Source: Dipetalonema caudispina (lineage: Eukaryota > Nematoda > Chromadorea > Rhabditida > Onchocercidae). Taken from it: DNA of 64,000 nucleotides. Position 1 is the first letter of the stretch, and every line of letters begins with the position of its first letter. Location: NCBI GenBank assembly GCA_013365325.1, contig JABVXV010000325.1, positions 1 to 64,000 on the forward strand, given 5' to 3'. Under the pieces are notes generated by a model. The model ran no database searches, had not been told where the DNA came from, and worked only from the letters and a program-made list of their open reading frames with translations. Positions 1-11,303 of the stretch are shown piece by piece. Both the position numbers and the translations under genes were made by a program.

Positions 1-343
1 TATGATTTAGTTCCCGTTCAAACACAATACTGATAAATAACAATATCGATTGATTTATTTCTAAGATTCTAGTGAAATTAAATTATCAATCCATGATTAA
101 TGCACTTTTGAAACTAATAAAACGCTTAGTTAAACTATTTAATCCTACTTCTTTTAATTATTTCACTATTTCAGAAAACGCATTCATTTCACCATAAAAT
201 CTGGTAAAATTCCTTCTCTCTAATTTGTCATCTTTTCTGCTTATCAGTGTTTATTGATGTACTATAAGGCGAAAAGTCATCAGGCCATACTCATACATAA
301 AATCCTAACCTCGTATAGGTAATACATTGAAAATGATAAGGAT
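1..343. other. No gene recognised at left edge
   Basis: AT-rich sequence with frequent stops in all frames. I see no exon, repeat array or RNA gene that I can support. It may be intron or intergenic DNA of whatever gene ends near position 860. Confidence 0.4.
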
Positions 344-860
344 ATGAAAAAAGATGTGTTGATGCCCTTATACAGAGCTTGCAACTGTCAATACACTATT
401 AAGATCAGAAATGATGCGGCTACGAACGAGGACTTCTGCTTCAACAACACCTATCCATTTAAGTTAACCTTTGGACAATATGTTTTAATTTCCAATGTCG
501 TAGTGGCTGCTTGACATGATATGCTGATGATAACAAATTTTTGAATAGTAGTCAAATAAGCAACAATATTTATATTATATATAAAATTTAAGTAATATTT
601 GAGATCAGTTTAATCGGTTGAAGAATTTCTCACGAGAAAAAAAAAAGAAAAAACAGAAAGGAATCAATTATTTACTTAAAATCAGGATGAGTCAATGAAT
701 AAACAATTTTGGGTATTTCTCAATTTTAGTATAGATTAGATAGAACGAAAATAACATACCTTCAAATAAAAGTAAATAATACCAGGAGGAGTTAGCGTTA
801 AAAACCGGAAATATGCTGGATGGTAAAGACGACGATGAAATTGGCATGTTTATAAGTTAA
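344..860 (+). CDS. Candidate 3' end of an unrecognised gene (two possible exons)
   Basis: Two stretches have coding-like composition. The first runs from an ATG at 344 to a TGA at 512-514 (56 residues). It contains three cysteines, including a CNC, and motifs such as NATNEDFC-like acidic/polar runs, unusual in this AT-rich background. The second (786-860) follows a CCAG acceptor and encodes 24 residues ending in DDDEIGMFIS and a TAA. A GT at 500-501 would end the first stretch in phase 0 and the second starts in phase 0, so they could be joined into a 76-residue product. They could equally be the last exons of a longer gene starting left of the window. An AATAAA at 1090-1095 could serve as the poly(A) signal. 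I do not recognise the protein and offer no function. Confidence is low because both exons are short. Confidence 0.3.
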
Positions 861-1240
861 ATGGTACGATTATATGCATATTTAAGCTAACTTTTTTATG
901 GCACCTAACAGCAGCTGTTGACAATTTGAGACTTTTAATATTTTTTTTCTTTTCATTATTTATTGTTTTTGTTTTTTGTCAAGAAAAATTTACATATTAA
1001 CTGTTGTTGTTTAATTGTAGACTCGCTTAATTTGCTGAATTCAATTTCACCAACTTGTTTTAAAAGTTTCTAAAGGTTAAACATGAAATAATAAAATTTT
1101 ATTTTTCTGTCATCCCCTTCTCTCATTTCAAAATAGTTGCAAACGTTCAAGATTTTGAAAAAAATATTTCAGGATAAACGATAAAAAAATGACTAATTGA
1201 TATTTATTGTAAAGAAGTATCTTAACAATAATTTCTTTTC

Positions 1241-1243
1241 AGA
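1241..1243 (+). promoter_or_regulatory. Probable spliced-leader acceptor of the EB-protein gene
   Basis: The sequence TTTCTTTTCAG ends at 1242, two bases before the ATG at 1244. This pyrimidine-rich AG with almost no 5'UTR is what nematode SL trans-splice sites look like. It also supports the choice of 1244 as the start. Presence of the spliced leader itself is inferred. Confidence 0.5.
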
Positions 1244-4093
1244 ATGCAATTCTTACTATTACTTCTTCCATTATTATTAACAGGTATAATAACATTTCAA
1301 GGGTTATTAAAATTTTATAAAAAGCATACCGTAAGCTATTAGATTGCAACATGCCATGCATGCAGTGAATCGAAATAGTACCACTTCACTCATTCTTACA
1401 ATTATCGCATTTGTTTTAGAATTGTGCATCCAATTATTATATGCATCTGTATTTAGGTTAAAAAAATGTCTAAATATTTAAAAATTAATTAGACTAAAGA
1501 TTGTTTCCTAATATTATTGCATATGTTTATACCAAAAATATGATTTGTATTAAATGATCATCTCTTTTTAACCTTTTTTGTATGAATTTTCCATAATCAA
1601 AATTTAAAACTGATGAATAATATTACTGATATATGATTTTGGCGTTTTTAAGGAGTACATTTTGTACTGGGACAGTGTCCAACGGGTGGTGTACCATTGT
1701 TTAATGGTTATCGGTGTGTATCAAGTATACAATGCCAGAATATCTCTCCAGGATACTATTGTTATCAAGGAGTTTGCTGCTCAGATGGTTCAGGTAGTTG
1801 AAACTTTCTTAGCTTTTCAGAAACTATTCTCTCTACAAACCAAAGCGCTTTCAATGTACCATATAAACTATGCAAATTTATTGCCCCATGTTGTTGCTCT
1901 ACTATTTTAAGTTTAGATACAGCAAACTCAGTACCATATGGTGGATACTGTACGATGGCAGTACAATGCAGTACATTTGGTGCAACATGCATTTCCCATA
2001 TATGTCAATGCGTCAGCGGTTCAAAATACAATGGCTATTCATGTATTTCAACAAGTAGCTTTTCTGTCAAAATTTTAAATTATATGACTTTTGACTTGGA
2101 ACTACAGTTACTTTTGAAAATAATCCAAATGAAGGTAACCAAGGAATAAAAATGTATGATGTGAGGAAATGTCTAATGGAGGAAAGAGAACATTTTCATA
2201 GTTGTTTGAATGTTGTAGACTTTATGAATCACAATAAGATTGACATCGTCTTCACGTAACATTTGTGATATTTGTTATAGCTCCAATTCTTTGTCCAACA
2301 AATCAAATTTTAATAAATGGACAATGCTATCGGAAAGTAACTTATGGTTTTCTGTGTAACTATACACAACAATGCGGTTATATTGGCGCTTTTTGCACTG
2401 ATGGAATTTGTCGTTGTCAATTCGGCTATACTTTTGATGGAAACAAATGTGTTTCGCGTTCTAAGAGTTAGCAATTAAAACTTATTTAAATAATAAATAA
2501 AATTGGTAATATATATTTGATGATTGCCATTTTATGAATTGGCATTATCGTAGAGGGCATGCAATAGTAAGTTGATTTTTTTTAAAAAATTTTTAGCTAA
2601 TTGATTATTTTTCTCGTTCATTTTGGAAAAGTTATGGGAAAAGTTATGGGTTGATAAAAAAGTGAAAATCTAAGAAACTGATTCAAAATTTTTAGCTAAT
2701 TGATTATTGAATCAAATTAAGCAAATGGATTGAGATAATGAGAAGAATGGTAAATCACTGAATGAGGCATTATGGTAGATGTCAAAGAAGAGCGAAATTA
2801 GAGATGAAAATCATTAAGAAAGAATAGAGAGGATTCGAAATTAGCCTGAGTAATCTGAGTTTCATTTTTAGGTTATATCCCAATCATAATTAGATAAGTA
2901 ATAACAGTAATTTAATAAGGAATCCAATATACTCCAATCTTTTTGATTAGTTTGTTCATATTCTTGTAAATTAATACTAATCTTGTTTTTCCTTCTTTTT
3001 TCTGGTAGAGTTTTAGCCTGCCCTGGGAATCAGATAGCCATTAGTGGACAGTGTTATCCATTTGCTCGATTGGGTGAAACATGCATGTATAGCGAGCAGT
3101 GTATCGATAGATGGTATCGATCAGTTATATGTATGAATGGTTATTGTATGATCCAAATGGATGACGATACTTCAAAGCGTAAACTTAATTATATGTTATT
3201 CACTTTTGATTCGTTGAATTTTTAATTCCCAATTACGAATTATCAAGATTTTCAACCTAATATATGTCTGTCATTTTTAATTTTCCCAATTATCTTTCAT
3301 TTTTAAGCAAATGTTATTTTGAAGAAGGGAAGAAAAAAAAATGAAATAAAACACTGAAAATTCGAGGCATATAAATGATCAAAAAAAAAAACGATGAACT
3401 TTCCTCAGTTCCTTTTTTCTTTTCTCTTTATCTATCAATATTGATCTAATCATTTTGAAATTTGCTTTCAAAAATTTAGTAACATGCCATGATCGACGTG
3501 CTGAAGTAGAATATATGAATGGTACTGTCAAAAATTGTTTATATTGGCCTTGTACGGTTGGTTATTTTTGCGAATACAATGAGTCCCAAAATGGGGGACA
3601 GTATATTTGCTGTGGTACCAATGCTAACAATATTTACGGTTTGTTTTATCAAAATTTGCTAAAAAAAACCGTAAGTTTTTTTTGGTGAAGAATTCGATGT
3701 TCTATTGTCTTCAACATAATGATGCCGCTTGGATGATGGAATCATACTAGTAAATAATTAAGATAATTTCAGCCCATTACTTATGTTTTCACTTATGAAA
3801 TCTTGCAGAACACTAATTGATAGATAGTATTAGAAGAAAGAAATCAATGATAAGGAAGTATCAAGTTGTATGTCTAAATTAGGGACAAATTTGCAGGATT
3901 TCAGTAATATTTTGAGCTTTCTTACTTAAGTATAGATATTTCTAAAATTTTAGGTAAAGTAAAAGTTTATCCGGGTACCAACAAGCCGTTGCATTGTTCT
4001 TCGACTAACAGCTGCACATTTGTGGATACACCTAATTGTGTCATGTCTCATCGATATGGTTATAAAGTGTGTTGCTCAACTATGACTTGTTGA
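1244..4093 (+). CDS. Secreted cysteine-rich EB/lustrin-like multi-module protein
   Basis: Seven exons: 1244-1283, 1653-1793, 1917-2054, 2281-2466, 3017-3178, 3480-3638, 3954-4093. All junctions are phase-consistent and give 321 residues. Exon 1 is a signal peptide (MQFLLLLLPLLL). Each later exon encodes one cysteine-rich module. Exon 2 ends with the CCS doublet. Exons 3-5 have the EB pattern, with C-P-x-x-Q-I-x-I-x-G-Q-C openings in exons 4 and 5 and a C-x-C in exons 3 and 4. Exons 6 and 7 carry lustrin-like ICCG and VCCS doublets. EB modules are common in nematode secreted and surface proteins, where they are thought to act as disulphide-bonded extracellular units; the ligand is unknown. Every intron is phase 1, so modules can be skipped or duplicated without frameshift. 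A poly(A) signal lies at 4130-4135. For exon 5 the acceptor could be at 3010 instead of 3016, adding two residues. The exact family name is an inference from cysteine spacing. Confidence 0.8.
2281..2501 (+). other. Alternative 3' end of the EB-protein gene inside intron 4
   Basis: If the donor at 2467 is not used, exon 4 reads through five bases to a TAG at 2469-2471, ending the protein after CVSRSKS. A double poly(A) signal AATAAATAAA follows at 2492-2501. This would give a short secreted form holding only the first three cysteine-rich modules. The signals are visible; use of this end is inferred. Confidence 0.35.
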
Positions 4094-4129
4094 TGAAGTG
4101 TTGGACATCAAAATTTGAATAATTTTGAT

Positions 4130-4135
4130 AATAAA
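4130..4135 (+). terminator. Poly(A) signal of the EB-protein gene
   Basis: A canonical AATAAA lies 37 bases after the TGA stop at 4091-4093, a normal distance for a short nematode 3'UTR. Confidence 0.5.
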
Positions 4136-4136
4136 G

Positions 4137-7061
4137 ATCGAAATTACTAAAGCGTCATTTTTTCTTCATATTTCTTCCGTACCGATTGTATAACATGTGT
4201 ATACTTCTAAATACTTACAAGGAAAAATAAAGCATCGGAAACTAATTTAGTGTTTCTTGTTTACATATTATTATATTGATAGCTAGTGGCGTTATTAACT
4301 TTAGGAAGTATGAATTTTTTTGAATTTCCAGACGTCAATAACTGAAATTTAATATTAAAGCTGCTATCATGCAAGATAGAGTTGTACATCAAAATGTAGA
4401 TAGGTTAATTAATCATTTTATGCCTATAATTTCACCTTGTTTAATTTATCGATTTCATCTTGTTTAATTTACCTATTGAATAACCTATCAATGCAATAAG
4501 AATAATAGTTATCGAAGGATAAAGATTAGCACATTCCTAATCATCTCCAATCGCATCAATAAAATATAGTTGTATGACGATCAATGGGAAAAAAATATGC
4601 CGAAAATTAATAATAAGCAGTGCAATAATTTTCTAAAATTGCTATAAAACTTAATGCTTAAGTATAGCATTATTGGTCGGTTGCTAATTGCATTTAAATT
4701 TTTATATAAATCTTCACAAATTTCTTACGATTTTCAACAAAATCAATCAGAAGTTTGAGCAAAGCCATCTGTATACAAAAAAATCCCTTTTTAAAGATTT
4801 CCCATCGAGATTTGCTACTTACCTCTAAGTTTGTCTTTCCTATTTCTGTTTTTCATATTTCGTTACTCAGCCTCCTTTCGTATTTTCGCGTTTCACGTTT
4901 CGTTCCTTACGCTATTCGTCTTTCCTTCTCTTATTCTTTACGTTTCTTTCCTTTTGTGTCGAAAGCCTAGTGAACGATTTTAATGAACACAAAGTTTATA
5001 ATAGTGATTTAATAGTTTTTATGAATTTCATGTTTGATTACTCACAAATGACCATTTTGCAAAAATGATAATGGAGCTTGTTTAAGCAACAATTTTAATC
5101 TGAAAAAGAATAAAATCAGAAAAGAAGGATAATTAAATATTAGTTCGAAAATCCTCCAAAATCACTTCGAATACAAGTTCCGATGATACAGTGTTACTGA
5201 ATGTAGTTCCTGAAAAAGATTCTTTAGTGATACTGAATATAAGTTTATAATTCCTTTGTTAATAATATTAGCTTTTGTAAAAAGGATAAATTTAACGAAA
5301 TATACCTATCAAAGAATTTCAACAACCCTTAGATAATTGTTATAAAATTCTTATATATCATAACCGATCACGACAGCATATCGATACAGTTTTATGATAT
5401 TCTTCAGAAGATATGAGGTCGAAATCAAATATGAATCGAATAATAAAGTATTTTGTATTGCTTACGAGGTATTTGGTTTCATCTAATTAAAAAATTTACT
5501 TCACGTTTTTTTCATATCATTTAGAACAGATGAAACAATACAATTGCTTGCAGACACGATTACTATTTATACTTTATAATATGGCGTAATTGTTTGCGGG
5601 AAAATTAGAAGAAATTTTTAGAAGTAGGTTATATTTTGTTATATCTATAATTAAATTGAGTAATAATTATCAGCTCATCAATCAATCAATTCTGTTATTT
5701 TTCTAACATTAAGAAAATTTTTAAAGAATATGAGAAATATTTCTGCTCACAAATTCTTCTTTCTACAACAGTCAGTAGCTTTATTACTGAATAACAACTC
5801 ATCATAAAATCCTTGCATGCAATATTTAAAATTATTTATGAAGTCGAAATGTTTGTATTATTTAAAATCCAAATGTTGAATACAGTTAATTTAATTTAAT
5901 AAAGACATGATTGAGATGAAGTACTGTGCTAGAATTCATCAACAAATTTCGTTTTAATTTTATGCTAAAAAGAAGAAAAGAGAGCAAGAATATATACTTG
6001 AAGATTCTAAAATGGTGTTAATTTAGCTTAGCTATAGAAATAATACATTATGCATCACTGAAATAAATAAACTCACTTTATTTATTGTGTTTGGTTCTTC
6101 ACAAATTTCTTTTAACGCTTAATTTTTCAAAATCTGAAATAGCAATACTGTTAAGTCTCTCAAACGGGAAACAAATTTTAAAAAGTAAAAAATTTCTTCC
6201 CCCATAAAAGAGAGAGAAAATGATAAGATAAAGATGGAGATAAGAGAATGTAATAACCCGAAGATTCTTATTGAGAGACCTTCCCACGATTCTTTCATTC
6301 TCAAAATATATTTTTAGGATATTTTCTCGAAACTCCATTTTTAGATACTTTATCAAGGATTTTTTTTTCGATGATCCATTGCGAATTCTAATTTAAAGTA
6401 TGAACGATACTTGATATAAAAAATTAAAGGAATTATATTAAATTCTTTAAAATTAATTTCTCAAACAACATTTGGAATACCAATGCACTGTGAATTCAAA
6501 GGATGTTTACATCTGCACCATCGCTCAATCTCAAACATAATAAATTCATTGGAATTGAAAAATATGCCAGCTTATAAAAGGTTTTCAATTATGCTGAATG
6601 GTTATTATTCTATTTGATATAATTATATTCGGAATATATAGGGATAGTGAGAAGAGTAGCTTAGGATATATTGGGCAGATTCATTTCCCACATTATTATC
6701 TTACAGTGATATAAAGAAATCAGATCAGTTATCTGGAAGTGGTCCCTCATCATTTGAACTGATACCTACCTCTTTTACAACAATACATTATGCATATTTG
6801 TCTTATCACTAAGGAAATTGTTGCAAAAATAAAATATTTGTTAGAAATCATATTAAATGAACTGTAAGTTTTCAAAACTTTGAAATATTTCAAATTTCAG
6901 CTTAAAATTACGTCAAATTACGGTAAAGTAACTGTAGACAAAATTTTCAAAAATTTGATATCAGTAAAAACTAAACAAATAAAGCACATTAGCCTATTTT
7001 ATGATATAGGCGACATGGTTGGAAGTAATTCCTTCTACCCTGCATTTCCATATCTTTCCTA
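4137..7061. other. Intergenic, no gene recognised
   Basis: Stops are dense in all frames. A strand-asymmetric stretch at about 4830-4960 is T/C-rich on the plus strand with recurring CGTTTC-like words. It is open on the plus strand only by composition and has no coding character. Nothing else supportable was seen. Confidence 0.5.
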
Positions 7062-7250
7062 TTGTTACTGTTCCATATTTCCAATTTAATCGCCAATGAA
7101 TACGTAAAGTTGTCGGATGAAAGATCACGAAAATTTAGAAACCGGCGTCATTACATCATTACCACGCATCAACTGTATTATCCAAATATTGTCGTCATTT
7201 TAGGACAAGAAAAGAGGTTTGATAATTTCATCAAATTTCTGGATAATTAG
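7062..7250 (+). CDS. Short coding-like open frame, unrecognised
   Basis: An open frame of about 62 residues has more balanced composition than its surroundings, with charged stretches (for example SDERSRKFRNRRHY) and a middle part rich in T, H and Y. It could be an isolated exon, the remnant of a gene or chance. There is no convincing splice partner nearby and no family is recognised. An AG at 7202-7203 inside it could also be an acceptor. Confidence 0.15.
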   Translation: MLLFHISNLIANEYVKLSDERSRKFRNRRHYIITTHQLYYPNIVVILGQEKRFDNFIKFLDN

Positions 7251-9440
7251 TAACAATAATACTCATTTAACCTTGACATATCTATCTTCATATATATCAC
7301 TGCAAAATTTTTTTCCCCTTTGCCTCATTCATCGCTTGAAAATTTAAAGGATGACAGCAATTTTTTCTTTTTTATTTGAAAATTTCTTTTGTGTTGAAAG
7401 ATTTGAAATTTCCATAAATTTACAATTTTCTCCTTTTTTCAATACATTTATCGATTATAGCAAAATAGATTTCTTAATAATATTATAATAATAACAATAA
7501 TAATAGTAGTAACAATAATAGCAAATCTCTTTTTGGTAAAAAAATTGCAAATAATATTTTGGAACATTTTTCATGATATGGGATTAATTTCATTTTTAAC
7601 GTACTTGACAAACTTTCCATACGACTTTTACTAGCAACTTTTTTAAAATTTATCAAATTGTCAAATTAATGAATTATTGTTGGGGTGACTAAATATAGCA
7701 TAACAGTAACCATTTTAAGCAATCTATCAAGTTATTGCGAATCAAATAAATCAATGATTGGAATGAATATTAATAACCAATTAATTCGAAAAATAATAGT
7801 ACGCTGAATAGTAAGCAAAGCGAAAGCAAAAGGCAACTTATTCGAGATATTCAATTTAATGCAACAGTCATTACTATTAATTAATGAATTATGAATTACA
7901 TGCAAAATATGGTCGTTCTTTTTTCTTAAAACTTTAATTTATATTTTTTGAAAATAAAATTCCACCCTCAATAAATTATTTTCTTTCAATCGCATTGCAA
8001 TTTTGGCTTTGAACTATTAGATTCTTTAATTTGTTAGTAATATCGAAATAAAATATTATCCGCGTGAAATGTTGCCTGGTTTTTGTTCGGCCATTTCACT
8101 CTTTTTTTGGAACTCAATTTAAAAAATTTTTTACATCATCATAATATTTACATAGAACACAAATTTATAAAATTTAAAATATTTAATGAATTCTATACAA
8201 AAATAAATCCTGTTTACTACAACAGATTTATAACAAAGGGTTCCCGATGGTATCTATTCTTTTTCATGCATTGACCATTCCCAAAACCGGATCCGTTTAA
8301 CAATGAGTGAGGCAATTCTGTTGGTTGAAAAAAAAAAATTCTGATACAAAAATGATGAAGTGCTGTCGTCCCTTCCTCACTTATTATCTTTTATTTTTCA
8401 GTAATTCCATAAATTTTTTGAATATTTTAATTTAATAATTCTAAAAACTATACCTGAGAACAATGCAATAGTTAAATTAAATTTTCTCTAAGAATGTCAG
8501 AACCTTAAAATAGTGCATCTTTTGTCTTCATAACAAAACTACGATAAAGCATTTCAATAGTCATCATTTAGCATAAATCTTTTATTATCTGTTGATTGCT
8601 AAAATTACCGGACGAATTTTGAAGCAAAAGAACTTATGATTTATCAATTATTATCTTTTTTTGTTTCCATTGTATCGATGAAAGCAATACTTTATAATAG
8701 GCAATATGGGATATAATTTCAAGTAAATGAATTATGATTGGTTTTAAATTTCTCATTAGTCTGGAAGGCAGTAAATGAAACTATTTCGATGGAATGATTC
8801 TGAGAGGAAAAAATGTTAAAAAGCTTATCATAAATTAATAGTTTAATATAAATACGTCTAATCTCAAACAATCATTCGTTCAATTATTGTTTACCAACTG
8901 TCTTTATATTTTACCTGTTTCTTTTATCCTACTTTTGTTCAGTTGTCTTATTAATTTTTTAATTTTTCATTTATCTCCGACTTTTCGCTTATCTTCTCCC
9001 AAACTAACATATTAATGTCGATGCTAATTAAAAGTTAAAGCATTTAAATTTTCTTGATATAGTTAACTTTCAAAACCTGGCATAATTTCAACATGGAACT
9101 ATGAAGTAAAAATTGAATTGAATTAAATCCTCATAAAAATGTTTGAAATTTGGCAAAAAATAAAAAATGAACGAAGATCAATAGAAATTCTTTTACTGCT
9201 CTATTTGCTTTCATTATTTTCATTTTCTCTATTCTTAGAATTTTGATGATGGCAGAGGTATTGTTACTTTGCTTTAATTCTTCGGTTTTTATTAGTGTAT
9301 CTAAAGATTATGATTTTAAAAAAAAACATTTTAATTACTTTTCCTAATTTTTAAAAAATTTTTACAATTTAATTAGTGTTTAATTTAACTACATAAAGTT
9401 TAGCAAAAATAAAATGTTACCTAAATAAAAATATCGCGAA
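7251..9440. other. Intergenic, no gene recognised
   Basis: AT-rich DNA with dense stops. It contains a small imperfect AAT/TAA triplet run at about 7486-7522. No RNA gene or exon could be supported. Confidence 0.5.
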
Positions 9441-9734
9441 TTACAGTGATTGTTATGTAAATTATTTTGCTTGCACATTCTTGATTTTATTCATTTAACG
9501 TTAATTCTCTCTGCTATACCATTTCATGGCGATAACGTTCCTTATCATCCTACTTTTTCAATTACTTTGCTTAATTTGCAATATTTTTTTGATTTACATA
9601 AAATCACTGTAAATCAATTTCATCTTATCCCTCTTATTATGATGATATAATTTTACCTTTCTGATTACTTTGCTTAATTCGTGACTTTTTTCTCATTTAC
9701 ATAGCAATCACTGTAAATTAATTTTCATCATATC
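9441..9734. repeat. Inverted-repeat element with an internal tandem duplication
   Basis: The word at 9441-9462 (TTACAGTGATTGTTATGTAA plus AT) reappears as its reverse complement at 9695-9716 with one mismatch in 22. Between and overlapping the arms, a block of about 72 bases starting near 9558 is repeated near 9661 with a period of about 103-105. Both copies share TTACTTTGCTTAATT and TCACTGTAAAT. The layout resembles a small non-autonomous foldback element or a decayed MITE. No coding capacity was seen. Confidence 0.55.
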
Positions 9735-11174
9735 AATGAGTGAATCACAATAAATTATTAAGTGCCTTTGTCGCAAGCCCCCGCACATGCTTTGTTTTGT
9801 ATACTTATATTGCCATCAGATACATAATGTCATCAGGTCAGTTATAATATTTTGGTTGTAGTAATTTAAACCATGTCATTTTTTTCAATTTCATGTATCT
9901 TTATAAGTTTTTTACCTGCGAGATGAAAGAGTTGACATGGAATTTTGACAATGATTCATTGGGATTTGAAATTAATAATAGCAAGATTAAAAGAGTAGAA
10001 CCCCAATGGATGCATAATAATGTGTTGAATTCATTCTTTTGCAGTCTAATTTAAGTTTTAATTATAAAACAAGCAACGTATTTGAAACCGAAATTAATTG
10101 TTTCAAATCATAATTGGGAATTTCCTGTAGTTCAATTTGTCCAAAGCAATTTATGCCTCCATTGCTGCTAAATACTTTAATACTATAATAATTATTACTG
10201 CATTATTCTCCTTCTTCTTATCAATATTTTCGCCTTAATTATCGTGAATAACATTATTTATTGTTAGTTCTGAGTTAACTTGCAAATATCGCTGTTTAAA
10301 TTCAATCAAAAACTATAAATTATGAGTTATTATTAAATTACAAAAAAAGTGCTCGGAATTATTAAAGCCTTGTTAACATGATTTAATATACAGGAAATTG
10401 ATAAATGATTATTTAATATTGAACAACTTTCCAAAAATTTTTGGAAGGACATTTAAACTAAATAATTAATTCGAAAAAGACGAACTAATTTAGTTGTATA
10501 ATGCTATATGATATCGTAAAATTTAACTACTAAATTCCAGTTGAATACAATAGCAGTAAATTTTGAAGTAAAATAGTAAAACTTTTGGATTTCAACAAAT
10601 GGTAGGAAAATCATAAAATTATAACTGTCAGTGGATCAAAATTTTGGGAATGGACATTTAGAGATCTAGGCATACATAATAGAAAATACTCGTTTTATAT
10701 CCGTAAGAATTTATCAAAACGATTAAAAGTATATCCGAAAATGAGAATAACTGCGCTATTTTGAATGGTCTGAATCTTTGAATTTAAAATTTCCCCAATA
10801 CTTATAACAATTTTATGCTGCACTTCTAATTTCAGTTTCCTTTTTTGAAAATTTTTACTGAAAATTTCTTTACTGACGAAGAAATGCTCGTATTTTTAAT
10901 ACTTCTTCACAATTAATTAGCGGAAATTAACATGCAGATTGTTTTTTTACATGTTAGCTTGTTGAACTTTCAAACTAAGAAATGTATTAACACTACAGAA
11001 TAGGGAGTTAATAGAAATGATGAATAAAAAAAAAGGAACAATGAAAGAATGAGATCTAAAATTTCATATAACAAACAGTATAATTGCTAATTAGGTCTTG
11101 CAACTAGTTTGGTTTTCAGTCGAGAATTTAATAATAATAATTAGAATTCGTCAAAGTCGAAGTCACTATTATCT
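9735..11174. other. Intergenic, no gene recognised
   Basis: AT-rich sequence with stops in all frames and no supported exon, RNA or repeat array. Confidence 0.45.
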
Positions 11175-11303
<129 letters not shown>

